Of a stretch of DNA of 64,000 nucleotides, positions 60,951-64,000 are shown one piece after another. Source of the DNA: Paraescarpia echinospica (lineage: Eukaryota > Annelida > Polychaeta > Sabellida > Siboglinidae); contig CM034532.1 in the NCBI GenBank assembly GCA_020002185.1, forward strand, positions 51,754,702 through 51,818,701, written 5' to 3'. Positions within the stretch are counted from its first letter, which is position 1, and each line of letters starts with the position of its first letter. Made by a program: the position numbers and the translations under genes. The notes beneath the pieces are model-generated. The model searched no databases. It saw nothing but the letters and a program-made list of their open reading frames with translations, and was not told the DNA's origin.

Positions 60951-61430
60951 CTGGATTGGGAGGAACATACATGTAAATACAGCAAACACCGACTTAATTC
61001 TTGGTATAACGAAAACATTTTTGCAATCGAATTGTACGTATCTGGAACAGACTACCTGAACACATAGTTAACTTAACAAATACAATTCAAGAAAGCTCAG
61101 CGTACAATACATTTTGAATCTGCAACAAAGTTCGGTAGACATTTGTAGGAATCTACTTGATGCAAGTGTGACTTTTCACCAAAATGGTGCATTATATATG
61201 ATAGTGGGTACATGAGCAACATATGACTCGGAAAGGTAACTTGACACATTTTCAAAACTATGAATGTAACCGAGTCCGGAAGCAATTTACATGCTAATAG
61301 TTGTATTCTCTATTGTATTTATTGTAATATTGTTGGGTGTATATATGTAAATCAGCACGTGTTGTACCCATGGAATACAATGTCTTAACACTGTTGATTC
61401 CAAATAAACAATAAAACAATCAATCAAAAT
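60951..61430 (+). mobile_element. Possible decayed LINE C-terminus
   Basis: CGTATCTGGAACAGACTACC and on encode RIWNRLPEHIV, a common C-terminal motif of LINE polyproteins; the rest is too decayed to classify. An AATAAA-rich end lies at about 61400-61420. Confidence 0.4.
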
Positions 61431-61994
61431 TCGCCCCTAGCGGACACAGCAATCATGCCCTTCAACATAATACTGTTCTCGGCTATTCACGGCTAGACTG
61501 TGACAATATTCAACGTGGCCAGAAACTACAGCCAAAATACACTGTTTTGGGGAATGATGTTGATAGAATTAATAAACTAAAATAAACTGGCATCAATATA
61601 ACAAAACAATTGCCAGTGAAAATTCGGAGAAAGTTGGGATTTGCAACAAAAAGAAGCCAAAATAGTGTCGTGATGCACTGCTTCCATCTGCGACAAGTCG
61701 AGGCAACGAGCTGTCTCATCTTGTGGCCAACTGCGTCGTGTTGTGTCCGCCGCATTTCAAAGGCCCGACGACAAAAATACCATTTTCCTTATCATGGCCT
61801 AAAAGATAACAAAATTAAGACATATAATGCCAGTCAAAAAGTGTACTGGTACACATAAACATACAAAATTGCAACACCAAAAACGACAAAAACGGCGCGC
61901 ATAGCAAAGCGAGTGGAGCGCTTGCGCGAACCTGAAAGCCTCAATAATTCGGCGAACTGTTGTCACGTGTTATGTTGGCTAGGCGCTTGCGCAG
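61431..61994. other. No gene seen; short CpG-rich stretch
   Basis: 61890-61995 is CpG-rich, with GCGCTTGCGC twice. No clear promoter motif. Confidence 0.35.
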
Positions 61995-62315
61995 ATGCCT
62001 GTCGAATGGCTTCCTGCAAGTAATCTTGCGCCAATAAAAGAGTGTCGCGGGCGACATGTATACAGCAATTGCGAATACGTTGAAATCCGCATGACAAACG
62101 CCTCCGATATTACGGGATGTTACAAAATTATGGGTGGCCTTGTCGACTTAAATCAAAGGGAAGATTCCGTCCACCGTACTCACCCGAGGCCAGCCATCCA
62201 AATTCCTCATCCACACTCCAGAACTGACACATATATGCGCTCCTTCTTTCTCTCCTTCTCTCCGGAACTCCATTCCAACAGAAGCCCCCATTGCAGATTC
62301 TCCAACCGCCTTTAG
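61995..62315 (+). CDS. Unrecognised 106-codon ORF, possible exon
   Basis: The ATG at 61995 follows gcgcttgcgcag, so it could be an acceptor or a start. The first 60 residues look protein-like, with CRGRHVYSNCEYVEIRMTNA and DITGCYKIMGG. The rest is low-complexity and may be intron or UTR. No family is recognised. It may be one exon of a neighbouring gene or chance. Confidence 0.25.
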   Translation: MPVEWLPASNLAPIKECRGRHVYSNCEYVEIRMTNASDITGCYKIMGGLVDLNQREDSVHRTHPRPAIQIPHPHSRTDTYMRSFFLSFSPELHSNRSPHCRFSNRL

Positions 62316-63401
62316 AACCAGCTTGAAGGCTGGCTCCAAGCGACCCCCTCCTTCTAAACCCTCACACCGTTTTTATTCAGCGAGCACCTCCCATTGTAGG
62401 ATATTATATTATTGTAGTATTGGGCTTACCACAATAGTCGAGATGAGATGACTAAATGAACCGCTGATTACAAATGGATGGCTTGAGTCAAAATTGCACT
62501 TATATATGTGCAAACATATGATGATATATGTAACTGTGTCCATAAGTGCATGTTTTGATTATTGGACACAGCGTATTTTACCGAGAGAAAAAGATAGCAC
62601 TAGTCGGTGTTATTAAATCCAAGAAGCCCATGAGTACAGAATAATGAATCCGACCATGGAACATACAGAATGAAGATGACACTATTATAATTGTTAATAC
62701 AGAGTAGTGGTCTACCGATGACAATATAGCTTGAGTATATATAGCACGTCGATCCAAATAGAAACTAAACAATGTCCATTCCACAACAAAAATGCAACAA
62801 CACGAACATATAATTACACTTATCTACAAGCTACGCTACTCGACGAAAGGGAAACAACTAGTGAACGGACGGCTCCTTTACCAAGTGATGATGTGCATAT
62901 GGCTATCCTGCGTAAACCTGTACGTGAATGACATGACGATGTATACTGCATGATGACAACAGATAACAACAACATACACTAACAACGTTAGTATCAACTC
63001 TGATTTGAAGATGACACCACCTACAGCTACCGACAACACAACGAACCGTGACGAGCAGCTACACACTTCACATCTACGAAATGGAATCAAGAATAAAATA
63101 ACACCGAATAACTACGACTACCAACTTACGACTAATCTGTGGCTTCATGTTATTAATAGGCGTCAAAGAATGCATCATAGTAGTCGGTTGATCCAATGCC
63201 GGAGCAGTAGAGAGCCCCAACAATGAAAAAACCCTGTTCCCCTTCCTCATCGTTACCTTCACCAACAAACACACACTACATCATTTCCGCTGCGTCGCAA
63301 CTTGCGCAGTAACGTTTTTATTTAGATCCGGGACTGCATTCCCAAGTACCGCCTTATCAAAGCAGATATTCGAAGCATGTAAAAGGATAATAATAAAGAG
63401 T
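62316..63401. other. No gene seen
   Basis: No supported feature. Confidence 0.4.
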
Positions 63402-63470
63402 GTCTGCAAGCGCCCCGATCTCGGCTCTTCCTTTCCTATCCCGAGTCGAGATAGCAGCGCTTGCAGACAT
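63402..63470. ncRNA. Compact 69-nt hairpin, pre-miRNA-like or MITE-like
   Basis: TGTCTGCAAGCGC pairs perfectly with GCGCTTGCAGACA (13 bp). After a 4x4 internal loop, ATCTCGGCTC pairs with GAGTCGAGAT (10 bp, one G-U), leaving a loop of about 15 nt. The size and shape fit a microRNA precursor; the exact ends also fit terminal inverted repeats of a tiny foldback element. Confidence 0.4.
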
Positions 63471-64000
63471 TCTACTAGTGTATTAATCCTATCGCGAAAC
63501 GTTAACTAACCGTTCATAGTACCATAACAATACCTTGGACAAAGTCAACACATATTCCTTATTATAATTTTAGTGTGGCGTGTTCCAAAAACAGTAATAA
63601 GCACGAATTGTTTTTGTTATCGTATAGGCTTACGTCATGATTTCGTTGCATTGGATATTAATGTTATCAGTCGTAGTAATAATTGCATTGCTTTATAAGC
63701 ATCATTAAACGTCAAACACGAGGATTTGGGCTGTCGCTCTCCCAGTTCTGGGTGTTGGTTCTTGTAGCTCACCACGTTATGGCTAACCATTTCCAACCTA
63801 ACGATTTAATTTGCTATGGTGGATTTAACTGATTATTTTGATGGAATATCTTTATATATTAATCTACTAATTCCGAAATATGACGGGAAAGAAAGGGATT
63901 TAGAACACTTTATTGACCTTTGGAGAGCCTAGTTATGATCACAGTAGACTACAATTTGTTTAAGCAGTTTTTTTTATAATAACACAAAATATATTTAGTG
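63471..64000. other. No gene seen
   Basis: No supported feature up to the window end. Confidence 0.4.

Overview
The window is invertebrate nuclear DNA. It has phase-1 introns with GT..AG ends, cbEGF and TSP1 domain exons, a Ty3/Gypsy retrotransposon of the CsRn1 clade, CR1- and L2-type LINEs, a 71-bp tandem satellite and many TA/TG microsatellites. This suits a lophotrochozoan-like marine invertebrate (mollusc-like), but I cannot name the species. I see no bacterial, phage or CRISPR signal.

Layout. 1-4258 (minus): a decayed Gypsy element that runs off the left edge, with gag, protease, RT, RNase H and integrase fragments in several frames, a tRNA-Trp primer-binding site and a short 5' LTR. 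4259-4860: microsatellites. 4980-32838 (plus): the only host gene, a single-pass membrane protein. It has about twenty EGF-like/cbEGF exons, nearly all phase 1-1, then a TSP1 exon, a transmembrane exon and cytoplasmic exons including a Pro-rich 7-residue repeat tail; its 5' end lies outside the window. One long intron carries a 3.2-kb L2-type LINE with a 2A-like NPGP motif. The 3' third of the gene (about 20.9-31.6 kb) is scrambled by tandem duplication: the last EGF pair and TSP1 occur in up to three versions, the TM exon in two plus a remnant, and the cytoplasmic exon in two. Several copies are broken.

34.06-38.99 kb (minus): a CR1-type LINE (copy 1). 39.0-42.25 kb (plus): an older LINE split by a 5'-truncated L2 copy (minus). 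42.35-46.86 kb: 71-bp satellite with an 11-monomer higher-order repeat. 46.86-51.69 kb (plus): a nearly intact CR1 (copy 2) inserted inside the satellite, which resumes at 51.69-52.78 kb. 52.8-64.0 kb: gene-poor, with a CTGT array, a palindromic TA/AGCGCTT hairpin, about 700 bp of TG repeat, decayed LINE tails, a tRNA-like SINE head and a compact 69-nt hairpin near 63.4 kb.

The most interesting signal is at the ORF1/ORF2 junction of both CR1 copies. A canonical -1 slippery heptamer (T TTA AAC) sits directly before the ORF1 stop. ORF2 is in the -1 frame and has no ATG ahead of the conserved endonuclease Asn motif. This predicts that the CR1 polyprotein is made by -1 ribosomal frameshifting. 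Several disabling changes are one-base differences in homopolymers, so some of the broken genes may be assembly errors.
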